In this document: piece after piece, positions 56,801 to 64,000 of the stretch
How positions within the stretch are numbered: position 1 is the first letter of the stretch
Layout of the letters: each line of letters opens with the position of its first letter
From: Gordonia sp. SL306
GTDB taxonomy: Bacteria; Actinomycetota; Actinomycetes; Mycobacteriales; Mycobacteriaceae
DNA length: 64,000 nt
Assembly (NCBI RefSeq): GCF_026625785.1
Contig: NZ_CP113063.1
Coordinates: forward strand, 2,418,001-2,482,000
Reading direction: 5' to 3'
The notes under the pieces: generated by a model
Databases searched by the model: none
Seen by the model: the letters and a program-made list of their open reading frames with translations, nothing else
What the model was told of the DNA's origin: nothing
Position numbers and translations under genes: made by a program

Positions 56801-57793
56801 TCAGGAACGTGTGGCGCGCAGCGCTTCGAGGAACGAGCCGCTCCCGAGCAGGGCGATCGCACCTAGCAGCAGAAGGGCCCCGGGAGCGAGGCCGAGGACG
56901 ATCCGCCGCGTCGTGGTGAGCGCGCTGTCGTCGGCGGCGGGTGGTGCCGCGGTCGGCCGGGAGGCAGCCAGCGCGGGGTGGGGCGTGCGTGTGTCCGGAG
57001 GCGATGCCCTGGGGGCAGTCGACGGTCGCGGAGCTGCCGGTCGGGCAGTCGACGCTCCGCTACCCGACGGTCCGGCCGAAGCCGGGCCCGGTGCGCCGGC
57101 GGTCGGGACGCTGGGGACCTCGGCACCCGGTGCAGCGCTGCCCTGATCTGCGCTGCCCTGATCTGTGCTGCTCGGGCCGGCGCCATTCCGGCTCGTATTT
57201 CCGTCGCCAGAGCTGCCGGGCATGCGTCCGCCGGTCTGCGGAGTCGAGGTGAAGAGCGGGGGGCGGGACGGGAACACGGCCGCGGGAGAGTCGTCATCGC
57301 CTGTGGAAGTGGTCGGCTCGGTCGTGCCTGTCGGATCGGTCGGCTCGGTCGGGTCTGTGGGCCCGGTCGGCTCTGTGGGGTCGGTCGTGGGTTCGGTCGG
57401 ATCCGGGGTGCCTGCCGTCGGTTCGGGATCGTCCTTCGTCGCGCCGCCTGCCCCGGACTCGCCGGCACCGGATGGGTCGTCGCCGCTGTGATCGTGACCG
57501 CCCCAGCGGGACCCGGAGTCGCCGTCGGGTCCGGACCCTCTGTCGGACCCCGATCCGCTGTGTGAATCCGAACCGCTGTGTGAATCCGAACCGCTGTGTG
57601 AATCCGAACCGCTGTGTGAATCCGAACCGCTGTGTGACCCGGAACCGGTACCGGATCCCGACGACGAGTCGGGCGCCGAGAAGGCGACGCCCGCACCGAT
57701 GCCCAGTACAGCAGCGGAGATCAGAGCGATGGCGGCGGTGAGCGCCCCGATGCGTCGGCGCGCCCCGATCCGACGCGCGGCTCGGTGATTCAT
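56801..57793 (-). CDS. Repeat-rich surface protein (SDSHSG and TEPTDP repeats)
   Basis: A 330-residue protein with an N-terminal export segment (RRRIGALTAAIALISAAVLGIGAGVAFS). A run of Ser/Asp/His/Gly repeats (SDSHSG units) is followed by Thr/Glu/Pro repeats (PTEPTDPTEP) and a Pro/Ala/Ser-rich stalk. It ends in a C-terminal membrane segment (RIVLGLAPGALLLLGAIALLG) with a basic tail. This looks like a wall-spanning protein. The SDSHSG tract could bind metal. No known domain. Confidence 0.75.
   Translation of the reverse strand: MNHRAARRIGARRRIGALTAAIALISAAVLGIGAGVAFSAPDSSSGSGTGSGSHSGSDSHSGSDSHSGSDSHSGSDSHSGSGSDRGSGPDGDSGSRWGGHDHSGDDPSGAGESGAGGATKDDPEPTAGTPDPTEPTTDPTEPTGPTDPTEPTDPTGTTEPTTSTGDDDSPAAVFPSRPPLFTSTPQTGGRMPGSSGDGNTSRNGAGPSSTDQGSADQGSAAPGAEVPSVPTAGAPGPASAGPSGSGASTARPAAPRPSTAPRASPPDTRTPHPALAASRPTAAPPAADDSALTTTRRIVLGLAPGALLLLGAIALLGSGSFLEALRATRS
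57555..57644. repeat. 18-bp tandem repeat, five copies
   Basis: CCGCTGTGTGAATCCGAA occurs four times identically from 57555, followed by a fifth degenerate copy to 57644. On the minus strand it encodes SDSHSG. Identical copies mean it probably varies in number between strains. Confidence 0.93.
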
Positions 57794-58067
57794 CGGACCC
57801 CCCGGGTTCGGTGCCTGTCCTGCGACGATGATCGCCTTACGGTCGCTCAGAGTTCATCTTCCGGTAAGCTCTGATTTGCGCCACCACAGGTAATTCACGA
57901 TCGAGTGTGAACAATGCCACACAGGGCAATCGTTACAGCATCGGCACAGGTGATACGCGTGGGTGGATGCGTTCAGGTACGTTCAAATCGTAACGGGCGT
58001 TGCATCCACGATGCACGCCGGTCTTAAATGTTTGCAAGTTCAAGCTTTGGATTTGCCGGGGAGAAGA

Positions 58068-58640
58068 ATGACTTCACGAATTGCGGATGTGTCAGTAGGG
58101 GGCGACCGTCGAATGAACGTCGAGGGGATCGACTCCGCACCACGAGAAGCACTGGACCCAGGATTGTTCGCACGTCGTCTCGAAGAACTGTTCCGTACGG
58201 TTCCGGGACCCAATGGGCGTGCCTACAGTGCGAAAGCGATCGCAGCGCGGTCGACGGAGAGGGGATTCCGCCTCGGCGAGTCCTACTTGAGCCAGTTGCG
58301 CTCGGGTAAGGCCAAGTCGCCGTCGTTCCGGACTGTCGAGGGCATCGCCGCCGCGTTCGGCGTGGACGTCCACTACTTCCTCGAGGATCGGGCCGCGCAG
58401 CGCACGCGCGACGAGATCGACCTCATGCGCCTGCAGGCCGACACCAATGTCCAGCTGGCGGCATTCCGTCTGGCCGGACTGTCGAGCGACTCGGTCACGG
58501 TCGTCAACGAGCTGATCAAGGTCTTGCGTGAGCAGCAGGGTCTGCCCAAGGATCCGCCGGACATCCTCGCTGCGGGGATCTCCGACGCCGCGACTGAGGA
58601 AGCACGTCTGCGCGTCGTGGGCGCGCGAGCGGTGGACTGA
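58068..58640 (+). CDS. EspR-like helix-turn-helix regulator
   Basis: A 190-residue regulator. FARRLEELFRTVPGPNGRAYSAKAIAARS (34-62) and the recognition part ESYLSQLRSGKAKSPSFRTVEGIAAAFGV closely resemble mycobacterial EspR (Rv3849), a nucleoid-binding regulator of secretion genes. The C-terminal helices (ADTNVQLAAFRLAGLSSDSVTVVNELIKVLRE) would be the dimerisation domain. The ATG at 58068 follows GGGGAGAAGA. It is the first gene of a three-gene unit with an ImmA/IrrE peptidase and a seven-helix membrane protein. Confidence 0.9.
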   Translation: MTSRIADVSVGGDRRMNVEGIDSAPREALDPGLFARRLEELFRTVPGPNGRAYSAKAIAARSTERGFRLGESYLSQLRSGKAKSPSFRTVEGIAAAFGVDVHYFLEDRAAQRTRDEIDLMRLQADTNVQLAAFRLAGLSSDSVTVVNELIKVLREQQGLPKDPPDILAAGISDAATEEARLRVVGARAVD

Positions 58641-58670
58641 ACACCCTTGTTCGACGAGGTCCACTGATCC

Positions 58671-59180
58671 ATGCGAAGTCAACGTGCGCTACGTGCGTTG
58701 TGTCGTGACACGCTCAAGGGTCTCGATCTCGACCTCCCGCTCGACGTCACCCAGCTCTGCGATCGCTTCGGTGTGCAGCGGGGACGTGCCATCCGGCTGA
58801 TCGCCCACCCCCTCCCTGCCGGGGTGCCCAATGGGATCTGGCTCGCCGCCGATGACGCGGACTACTTCTTCTACCAGGCGAATACGTCCAAGCTGCACCA
58901 GGATCAGATCGTCGTACACGAGTTCGGCCACCTGATCGCCGGACATCAGATGCTGGGCGCGGTCGCGGCGTCAGCCCTGACCATCCCCTCCGACGAGCAG
59001 TCGGACGAGGCGCTGAGCCGCACGTGCTACTCGGACGAGCGTGAATGGGAAGCCGAGATGCTGGCGTCGATGATCCTCAACTGGGCAGGCGAAGCGCGTC
59101 TGACCGTCGGATCGACACCGGACGACACCCATCTCCGGGGTATCCAGCGGGTCCTCGGCGGGCACAAGGGCTGGCTGTAG
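58671..59180 (+). CDS. ImmA/IrrE-family metallo-endopeptidase
   Basis: A 169-residue protein with the zinc protease motif HEFGH at residues 83-87 (IVVHEFGHLIAGH) and a downstream acidic ligand in DEREWEAEMLASMIL. Known relatives, ImmA of ICEBs1 and IrrE of Deinococcus, cleave a partner helix-turn-helix repressor. The upstream EspR-like gene is the natural candidate target. The next gene starts one base after the stop, so the three are co-transcribed. Confidence 0.92.
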   Translation: MRSQRALRALCRDTLKGLDLDLPLDVTQLCDRFGVQRGRAIRLIAHPLPAGVPNGIWLAADDADYFFYQANTSKLHQDQIVVHEFGHLIAGHQMLGAVAASALTIPSDEQSDEALSRTCYSDEREWEAEMLASMILNWAGEARLTVGSTPDDTHLRGIQRVLGGHKGWL

Positions 59181-59181
59181 C

Positions 59182-60276
59182 GTGATCGTCGTCGGCGTGG
59201 TCAACGCGATAGCCGCACTGGTCTTCGCGGCCGCATTGTGCTGGCGGCTCGAACAGATCCGACGTGAGGGCGGTGGCCTGCAGGCCGTCGCCATGACCGT
59301 GGCCATCGCGACCCTGACCATGGCATTCGTGGTCTCCGGTGACGACGTCACGGATGCCATCGACACGCTCACGTTCACCGGTGCCGACCGCGTCCTGTTC
59401 TACGCGTTGCTCGCCATCGGTGTGGCCGCACTGATCGTCGTCTTCTTCTATCCCGGTCGGTCCACCACCCGAGAGCGCCGGGCAGGGATCGAGGCCATCC
59501 CGCTGGTGGTGGCGCTCGTTGGTCTGCAGGTGACGATGCTCGTCATACCCACCGACCTCCGCACCGAGCAGATCTCCGAATGGTCGGTCCGCAACGTCGC
59601 GTTCGCCCTGTTCATGCTGATCGCCAGCGGTTACCTCACGTACGGGTTCGTCGCCTGCGTGCGCAGCGTCGGCCGGGTCATCGTGCTCGCGGAGGGTTAC
59701 CTGCGGATCTCGTTGGGCCTCTTGCTCGTCGGCCTCGTCTTCCTGACCGCCAGTACGGTGCTCCAGATCGCCTTCGTCATCGGCTCGGCGGGTGATGTGG
59801 TCCGGCTGCCGTGGCTGTTGGACGTCAGTCGCGTGTGCTCGATCGTCGGCGTCGTCGCCTTCCTGATCGGCATCAGCTTTCCCATGCTGAGGTCGCGGTG
59901 GCATTCGATCACCGTGGGTCGTCGCCATCGCCGTGCCGCCGACGACCTGATCCCGCTCTGGGAGATGGTGACCGGGCCGGTACCCGAGGTGGTCCTGCCG
60001 ACGTCGGGATCGCCGTCGCCGTCGATGGTGTTCCATCGCCGCGTGGTGGAGACGCGCGATGCGCTCACCCAGCTGAGCCCGTTTCTCACCGAGGATTTCG
60101 AGGTCGTGGACGACGACGCCCGGGTGGACATGCTCTGGGCGGCGGTGGAGGAGTACACGATCGTCGGACGGCCGCGGGGCGCCGTGCGCGAGATCGTGCC
60201 CGGCGGGCCGGACATCGATGCCGATGCGGAACCGCTCTTGCGGTTGTCGAGGGCGGTCGCCGCGCAGTCGGCGTGA
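59182..60276 (+). CDS. Seven-helix membrane protein, MAB_1171c/DUF6545-like
   Basis: A 364-residue protein with about seven membrane segments between residues 1 and 235 (VVNAIAALVFAAALCW at the start; IVGVVAFLIGISFPML at the end). A cytoplasmic C-terminal domain of about 125 residues follows, with SITVGRRHRRAADDLIPLWEMV and PSPSMVFHRRVVETRDALTQLSPF. This matches the actinobacterial MAB_1171c putative transporter layout with DUF6545 at the end, as I recall it. It starts with GTG one base after the peptidase gene. It is probably the sensor of the module. Confidence 0.83.
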   Translation: MIVVGVVNAIAALVFAAALCWRLEQIRREGGGLQAVAMTVAIATLTMAFVVSGDDVTDAIDTLTFTGADRVLFYALLAIGVAALIVVFFYPGRSTTRERRAGIEAIPLVVALVGLQVTMLVIPTDLRTEQISEWSVRNVAFALFMLIASGYLTYGFVACVRSVGRVIVLAEGYLRISLGLLLVGLVFLTASTVLQIAFVIGSAGDVVRLPWLLDVSRVCSIVGVVAFLIGISFPMLRSRWHSITVGRRHRRAADDLIPLWEMVTGPVPEVVLPTSGSPSPSMVFHRRVVETRDALTQLSPFLTEDFEVVDDDARVDMLWAAVEEYTIVGRPRGAVREIVPGGPDIDADAEPLLRLSRAVAAQSA

Positions 60277-60295
60277 CCGTGCCGGACCGCGACGA

Positions 60296-61057
60296 TCAGC
60301 GCGGTGCCATCCGGATGGCGCCATCCATCCGGATGGTCTCGCCGTTGAGGTAGTTGTGCTCGACGATCACCTGGGCGAGCTGTGCATACTCGTCGGGCTC
60401 ACCGAGTCGCTGTGGGAACGGGATGGCACCGGCCAATGTCTGCTGGAACTCAGGCGTGACGCCCGCCAGCATCGGGGTCTTGATGGTGCCGGGTGCGATG
60501 GTGCACACGCGAATCCCGGCGCGAGCGAGGTCGCGGGCCGCCGAGATGGTCATCGCGTGCACGCCGCCCTTGGACGCGGCGTAGGCGATCTGGCCGATCT
60601 GCCCCTCGAACGCTGCGACGGATGCGGTGTTGATGATGACGCCGCGCTGACCGTCGTGGTCGACGGTCGGCTCGGTGGCCATCTGTTCGGCGGCCAGGCG
60701 CATGACGTTGAACGTGCCGACCAGGTTGATGTTGATGATCTTCTGGAAGAGGCTCAGATCGTGCGGTCCGTCCTTGCCGAGGATGCGCGCGGCCCAGCCG
60801 ACGCCGGCACAGTTGACCGCGACGCGTAGCGGAGGAGCTGTATCGGCGACCGTGTCGATCGCGGCCCGTACGTCGATCTCGCTGGTGACGTCGGCGGCCA
60901 GCAGGGTCACGCCACCCACTGCCTCGGCCTTGTCGATCGCGGGTTGCAGATCGAGTCCGAAGACCTGTGCGCCCGCGCCGGCGAAGCGTGCGGCCGTCGC
61001 GGCGCCGAGCCCGGAGGCCGCTCCGGTGACCAGTACAGATGATCCGGCTACGTCCAT
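60296..61057 (-). CDS. SDR-family 3-hydroxyacyl-CoA dehydrogenase-like
   Basis: A 253-residue short-chain dehydrogenase. Cofactor binding is VLVTGAASGLGAATAARF with an Asp in FGLDLQ, implying NAD. The catalytic Ser is in NTASVAAFEGQ and the Tyr/Lys in YAASKGG. It resembles type II 3-hydroxyacyl-CoA dehydrogenase (HSD17B10), acting in fatty acid or steroid side-chain oxidation. The ATG at 61057 has GAAAGGA upstream. Confidence 0.9.
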   Translation of the reverse strand: MDVAGSSVLVTGAASGLGAATAARFAGAGAQVFGLDLQPAIDKAEAVGGVTLLAADVTSEIDVRAAIDTVADTAPPLRVAVNCAGVGWAARILGKDGPHDLSLFQKIININLVGTFNVMRLAAEQMATEPTVDHDGQRGVIINTASVAAFEGQIGQIAYAASKGGVHAMTISAARDLARAGIRVCTIAPGTIKTPMLAGVTPEFQQTLAGAIPFPQRLGEPDEYAQLAQVIVEHNYLNGETIRMDGAIRMAPR

Positions 61058-61156
61058 GAGCGATCCTTTCGGGTGCACCGGCCGCCCGAGGGCCGGTCGG
61101 GGTGTCACCGATCACACTAGAACGGCCGTGGTGGGGTCGGACCGCAGCCCCCGGAA

Positions 61157-61894
61157 TCACCGAACGATCGTTCGGGGCTCCTCGATCTCGTTGTCGGACG
61201 CGCCATCGTCCTGGCCAGACGAGTCGGTGGCCGCGGATCGGCGCAGATGGACGAGGTAGACCGCGCCGATGCCGAGCAGCACCACGACGGCGCTGAGAGT
61301 GGCGATCACGGTGACCGTGCCGGCGTCGGCGAGTCCCTCCCACAGAAACCATGCGGCGAAGCCGAAGAACAGGACGGCGGCGGCACGGGCGATGGTTCGC
61401 TCCGGCAGATGCTTGCCGAGCAATGCGCCGATCGCGATGGCGAGCGCATCGGCCGCGACCATGCCGATGGTCGAACCGATCCACACGCCGAGCCAGTCGT
61501 TGTTGGTGGACAGGGTGATCGTCGCGAGCATCGTCTTGTCGCCGAGCTCGGCGAGGAAGAACGACGACATGACGGCGAAGAACACGGACTTTCCGACCCG
61601 GTCGGCCTTGGTGGACTCGTCGTCGTCGAGATGGTCGCCGCGCAGGGTCCAGAGGCCGAAGACCAGCATCGCGACACCTGCGAGGATCGACATCACGTCC
61701 GATGGGATCGACACCCCCAGGAAGTGACCGAAGAACACCGACACGGCATGCACCGCCGTGGTGGCGACCGTGATCGCCGCCAGGACCACCCACCAGCGGT
61801 AGCGAAGGGCATAGGTCATGGCCATCAGCTGCGACTTGTCGCCGAGTTCGGCGACGAAGATCACGCCGAAGCTCAGCAACAGGGCAGCAATCAT
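61157..61894 (-). CDS. TMEM165/GDT1-family cation exporter
   Basis: A 245-residue membrane protein of the GDT1/TMEM165 (UPF0016) family. The two hallmark motifs are AELGDKSQLMAM near residue 16 and AELGDKTMLATI near residue 115, each in a three-helix repeat. The family exports manganese or calcium in exchange for protons. The end (VYLVHLRRSAATDSSGQDD) is hydrophilic. A palindrome AAACT-AAA-AGTTT is about 75 bases upstream. Manganese export is the likeliest role. Confidence 0.9.
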   Translation of the reverse strand: MIAALLLSFGVIFVAELGDKSQLMAMTYALRYRWWVVLAAITVATTAVHAVSVFFGHFLGVSIPSDVMSILAGVAMLVFGLWTLRGDHLDDDESTKADRVGKSVFFAVMSSFFLAELGDKTMLATITLSTNNDWLGVWIGSTIGMVAADALAIAIGALLGKHLPERTIARAAAVLFFGFAAWFLWEGLADAGTVTVIATLSAVVVLLGIGAVYLVHLRRSAATDSSGQDDGASDNEIEEPRTIVR

Positions 61895-61969
61895 GAGAGC
61901 TAGGTTAGTGTGGCCTCAGTTGCCATTGCAACAGATTGCCGAGCCATATTTCCGCAGGTAGGACGCACA

Positions 61970-61982
61970 AAACTAAAAGTTT
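61970..61982. promoter_or_regulatory. Small AT-rich palindrome upstream of TMEM165 gene
   Basis: AAACT-AAA-AGTTT is a perfect 5-bp inverted repeat in an otherwise GC-rich gap, between the TMEM165 gene and the end of the next minus-strand gene. It may be a metal-regulator site or promoter element. This is only a positional guess. Confidence 0.3.
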
Positions 61983-62008
61983 GGGGACCCTAAATCGTCC
62001 GGTGCAGG

Positions 62009-62533
62009 TCAGGCTGCCAGCAGCATCGCGAGGACCGCGGTGTCGGGGTCTGAGTTGGGATCTATGCCAACTTGGTTACGCAGTGTGACAACCGTCCCGT
62101 CCGCCTCGGCCTCCGCCCAACCGGCGCGGTGTTCGAGGCCGAGTTCGGGCAGCCCCGGCAGCAACACGCATCCCGAGGCGACCTCCGAGCACTCGGGCAG
62201 CGACGGCCGGGTCTGTGACGGGGGATGCAGCATGACCAGGGCAGGCGGATTGCTGAGGAATCGGCCCGCCTCCACGAAACTGTCGTCGATGACGTTGCCG
62301 ACCGCGACCATCATGCCGACGGCGTCGGCCTCCGCATCGTCGGGCCGTTCCTCGACGACCCCGAAGATGGTGGTGGTCGGCAGAAAACCCGGCCGACAGG
62401 CGATGCGCACGGAGGCGACGAGCGTCTGCGTCCACTCGAGCGTGGATTCGGGCCATCGGCCCGAGATCAGGATGCCGTTGAGCGCTCCGTCGAACTGAAA
62501 CGGCGTGAGGCCGATCGGGATGGATGTCGTCAT
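62009..62533 (-). CDS. Hypothetical protein
   Basis: A 174-residue soluble protein starting MTTSIPIGLTPFQFDGALNG, with an ATG following GAGGGAGACCAGCG. It has moderate beta-rich content (GRWPESTLEWTQTLVASVRIACRPG; TTTIFGVVEERP), no signal peptide, and no recognised family. It is divergent from the ABC transporter gene at the right edge. The 662-residue frame that contains it is a shadow. Confidence 0.7.
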   Translation of the reverse strand: MTTSIPIGLTPFQFDGALNGILISGRWPESTLEWTQTLVASVRIACRPGFLPTTTIFGVVEERPDDAEADAVGMMVAVGNVIDDSFVEAGRFLSNPPALVMLHPPSQTRPSLPECSEVASGCVLLPGLPELGLEHRAGWAEAEADGTVVTLRNQVGIDPNSDPDTAVLAMLLAA

Positions 62534-62770
62534 CGCTGGTCTCCCTCGTCCACAGGGCGGAACTCCGGACTCGGACCCGAGAGCGGAGATCCTGTGGAAG
62601 AAATATCCACCAGCCATGCATCGCAGACAACTCGAACACGACTGTTGTGACGGTTCTTTTACACGCCGTAACCCGCCGGCGTCCCGGGAGGCGGGGTGGA
62701 ACACGGCCCCCAACGGCCGATGTGTCCGCCGCGACACCGCAGCGCCTGCGGGAACAGGCACACTGGGTGG

Positions 62771-64000
62771 GTGAGAAATTCCGCCCCGCTGCGTCCCATG
62801 GAGATGGCCTCGATCGCCATCTTCGGCGGACTGACCGTCGCGGCGATCGTGGTCGCATCCGTGGTGCCCCTGGCGACCGCCGTCGGGTTGCTGGCACCGG
62901 TTCCGTTGGCTCTGGTGGCCGCGCGTACCCGTCCCCGGGCGCTGATCACCGCCTCGGTGGCGGCCACCGGGGTGAGCTTCGCGATGGCGGGTACCGGCGC
63001 CGCCGCGACCGTCCTGGGCTCGGCTCTCGTCGGCGGCATCGTCGGCGACACGAAACGCCGCGGCCGCGGCCTCGGGACGATCACGGTGGCGAGCCTGATC
63101 GCATCGCCGATCATCGGCGGCCTCTCGGTACTCGTGCTGCTGGTCCTGGTGCCGCTGCGGAAACTGGCTCTCGAGGCGCTCGGCAACACCATCGGTGGGC
63201 TGGTGAAGCTGCTCGACAAGTTCCCCGCGCTGTCCGGGCTCGCCGACACCGTCGAGTCGCTCGGCAACAGCATGGTCGACCAGTGGTGGATCTGGATGTG
63301 GGTGTCGGGCGCCCTGGGCACCGCGCTCTCCCTCGCGGTGGCGTGGTGGCTGCTCGGTGGTGTGGTCGCTCGGCTCGCCGACGTCCCGAGCGAGGACACT
63401 CTCGACGCCGGCGATGTCGCGAGTGGCGACGCACCGGTCGGTCCGCTGCCGCTCTCGTTGTCGGGCGTGGGCTTCCGCTACGGACCGGAGATGCCGCAGG
63501 TCCTCGACGACGTGCACCTGACGCTGGCGCAGGGCGAGTTCGTCGCGGTGGTCGGCGCCAACGGTTCCGGCAAGTCGACGCTGGCGAAGATCCTGGCCGG
63601 TCGCGCACCGACGTCCGGCTCGGTCTCCCGGCCCGGCGCCGCCGGGCTCGGGCGTCACGGGGGTACCGCGATGGTGCTGCAGCGTCCGGAGACCCAGATG
63701 CTCGGTTCGCGCGTGGCCGACGACGTGGTGTGGGGGCTGCCTCCAGGTGTGGACGTCGATGTGGAGGCGCTGCTGGCCGAGGTCGGCCTGGCCGGGCTGG
63801 GTGCGCGCGAGACGTCGGATCTGTCCGGTGGTCAGCAGCAGCGTCTGGCCGTCGCCGCGGCACTCGCGCGAGAACCGGCCCTGCTCATCGCCGATGAGGT
63901 GACCTCGATGGTCGATCCCACCGGCCGCGACGAACTGCTCGCACTCCTCGCCGGCCTGCCGACCCGACGTGGGATGACTGTCGTGCTCATCACCCATCGC
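62771..64000 (+). CDS. ECF-type ABC transporter, membrane domain fused to ATPase (partial)
   Basis: An open frame running off the right edge, with 410 codons visible. The first 215 residues carry several hydrophobic segments (IAIFGGLTVAAIVVASVVPL, then more). The ATPase follows: Walker A GANGSGKST (63554-63580), signature LSGGQQQR (63823-63846) and Walker B ALLIADEVTS. It resembles mycobacterial Rv2326c-type energy-coupling proteins in which a membrane part precedes two ATPases; the rest would lie beyond the window. The GTG at 62771 is the likeliest start, although its ribosome-binding site is weak. Confidence 0.85.
   Translation, partial: MRNSAPLRPMEMASIAIFGGLTVAAIVVASVVPLATAVGLLAPVPLALVAARTRPRALITASVAATGVSFAMAGTGAAATVLGSALVGGIVGDTKRRGRGLGTITVASLIASPIIGGLSVLVLLVLVPLRKLALEALGNTIGGLVKLLDKFPALSGLADTVESLGNSMVDQWWIWMWVSGALGTALSLAVAWWLLGGVVARLADVPSEDTLDAGDVASGDAPVGPLPLSLSGVGFRYGPEMPQVLDDVHLTLAQGEFVAVVGANGSGKSTLAKILAGRAPTSGSVSRPGAAGLGRHGGTAMVLQRPETQMLGSRVADDVVWGLPPGVDVDVEALLAEVGLAGLGARETSDLSGGQQQRLAVAAALAREPALLIADEVTSMVDPTGRDELLALLAGLPTRRGMTVVLITHR

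Noticed and set aside
57555..57644. Short repeats considered as a CRISPR array
   Set aside because: Repeats are 18 bp, contiguous without spacers, and translate to a Ser/Asp/His/Gly tract in a coding gene.
58068..60276. Prophage or ICE remnant explanation for the ImmA module
   Set aside because: No integrase, att repeats or phage genes are nearby, composition matches the surroundings, and the regulator is EspR-like rather than a phage repressor.
61895..62008. Manganese riboswitch or IdeR box upstream of the TMEM165 gene
   Set aside because: No yybP-ykoY-like fold is apparent, and only a half-match (TAGGTTAG) to an IdeR box is seen; not enough to call.
62524..63897. 457-codon plus-strand frame at the right edge
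   Set aside because: Arg/Gly-rich shadow; the frame starting at 62771 holds the intact ABC motifs.

Overview
The window is high-GC actinobacterial DNA with dense genes, GTG starts and short intergenic gaps. The gene set points to a mycolic-acid-containing member of the Mycobacteriales, most likely Gordonia or a close relative. Supporting genes are a fused lysyl-phosphatidylglycerol synthase/lysyl-tRNA synthetase (LysX), an EspR-like regulator, a GabD2-type dehydrogenase, a PIG-L/mycothiol-type deacetylase, a cutinase, a 13E12-type DUF222-HNH protein and an Rv1733c-like membrane protein. The genus is inferred from gene content only. I saw no rRNA, tRNA, transposase, integrase or CRISPR array.

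Layout. 1-6 kb: MarR regulator, small membrane protein, PhoX phosphatase, large TPM-domain protein, F420-type oxidoreductase, then a dispersed palindromic repeat. 6-8.3 kb: aldehyde dehydrogenase with its DUF779 partner. 8.3-14.1 kb: a TetR-controlled catabolic cluster (SDR, APC permease, APH-fold kinase, TetR, AGXT2L-like class III PLP enzyme) with shared inverted-repeat operators. 14.1-16.6 kb: deacetylase and HNH protein. 16.6-19.5 kb: vanBA with a divergent PadR regulator. 19.5-21.7 kb: MFS exporter and divergent LysR. 21.8-24.6 kb: two small secreted proteins and a carboxylesterase. 24.6-26.5 kb: a NarL-type two-component pair. 26.6-29.8 kb: a fused DUF2254 membrane protein and an HSL-type esterase. 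30.3-36.3 kb: gltBD. 36.5-39.9 kb: tandem TetR, SRPBCC protein, cutinase, micro-ORF and S4 protein. 39.9-43.4 kb: lysX. 43.6-49.5 kb: secreted protein, metallo-beta-lactamase-fold hydrolase, rraA-gabD2, PQQ-type sugar dehydrogenase and a Tat-exported cyclase. 49.6-57.8 kb: Rv1733c-like protein, GT39-type glycosyltransferase, epoxide-hydrolase-like protein, Lys/Ala/Pro-rich anchored protein, basic coiled-coil protein, RecB-like nuclease and a repeat-rich wall-anchored protein. 58.1-60.3 kb: an EspR-like regulator/ImmA peptidase/seven-helix membrane protein module. 60.3-64 kb: SDR, TMEM165-type cation exporter, hypothetical protein, and a truncated ECF-type ABC transporter at the right edge.

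Two gene sets look most interesting as systems. First, the 8.3-14.1 kb cluster looks like an uptake-phosphorylate-eliminate route for an amino alcohol (ethanolamine, 1-amino-2-propanol or hydroxylysine). A kinase would make the phospho-amino-alcohol and an AGXT2L-type phospho-lyase would release an aldehyde, phosphate and ammonia. No B12 enzyme would be needed, and an aldehyde dehydrogenase lies just beside it. Second, the 58-60 kb trio pairs an EspR-type DNA-binding protein with an ImmA/IrrE protease and a MAB_1171c/DUF6545-like membrane protein. This suggests a membrane signal that triggers proteolysis of a regulator. Functions are inferred from motifs and context; no database search was run.
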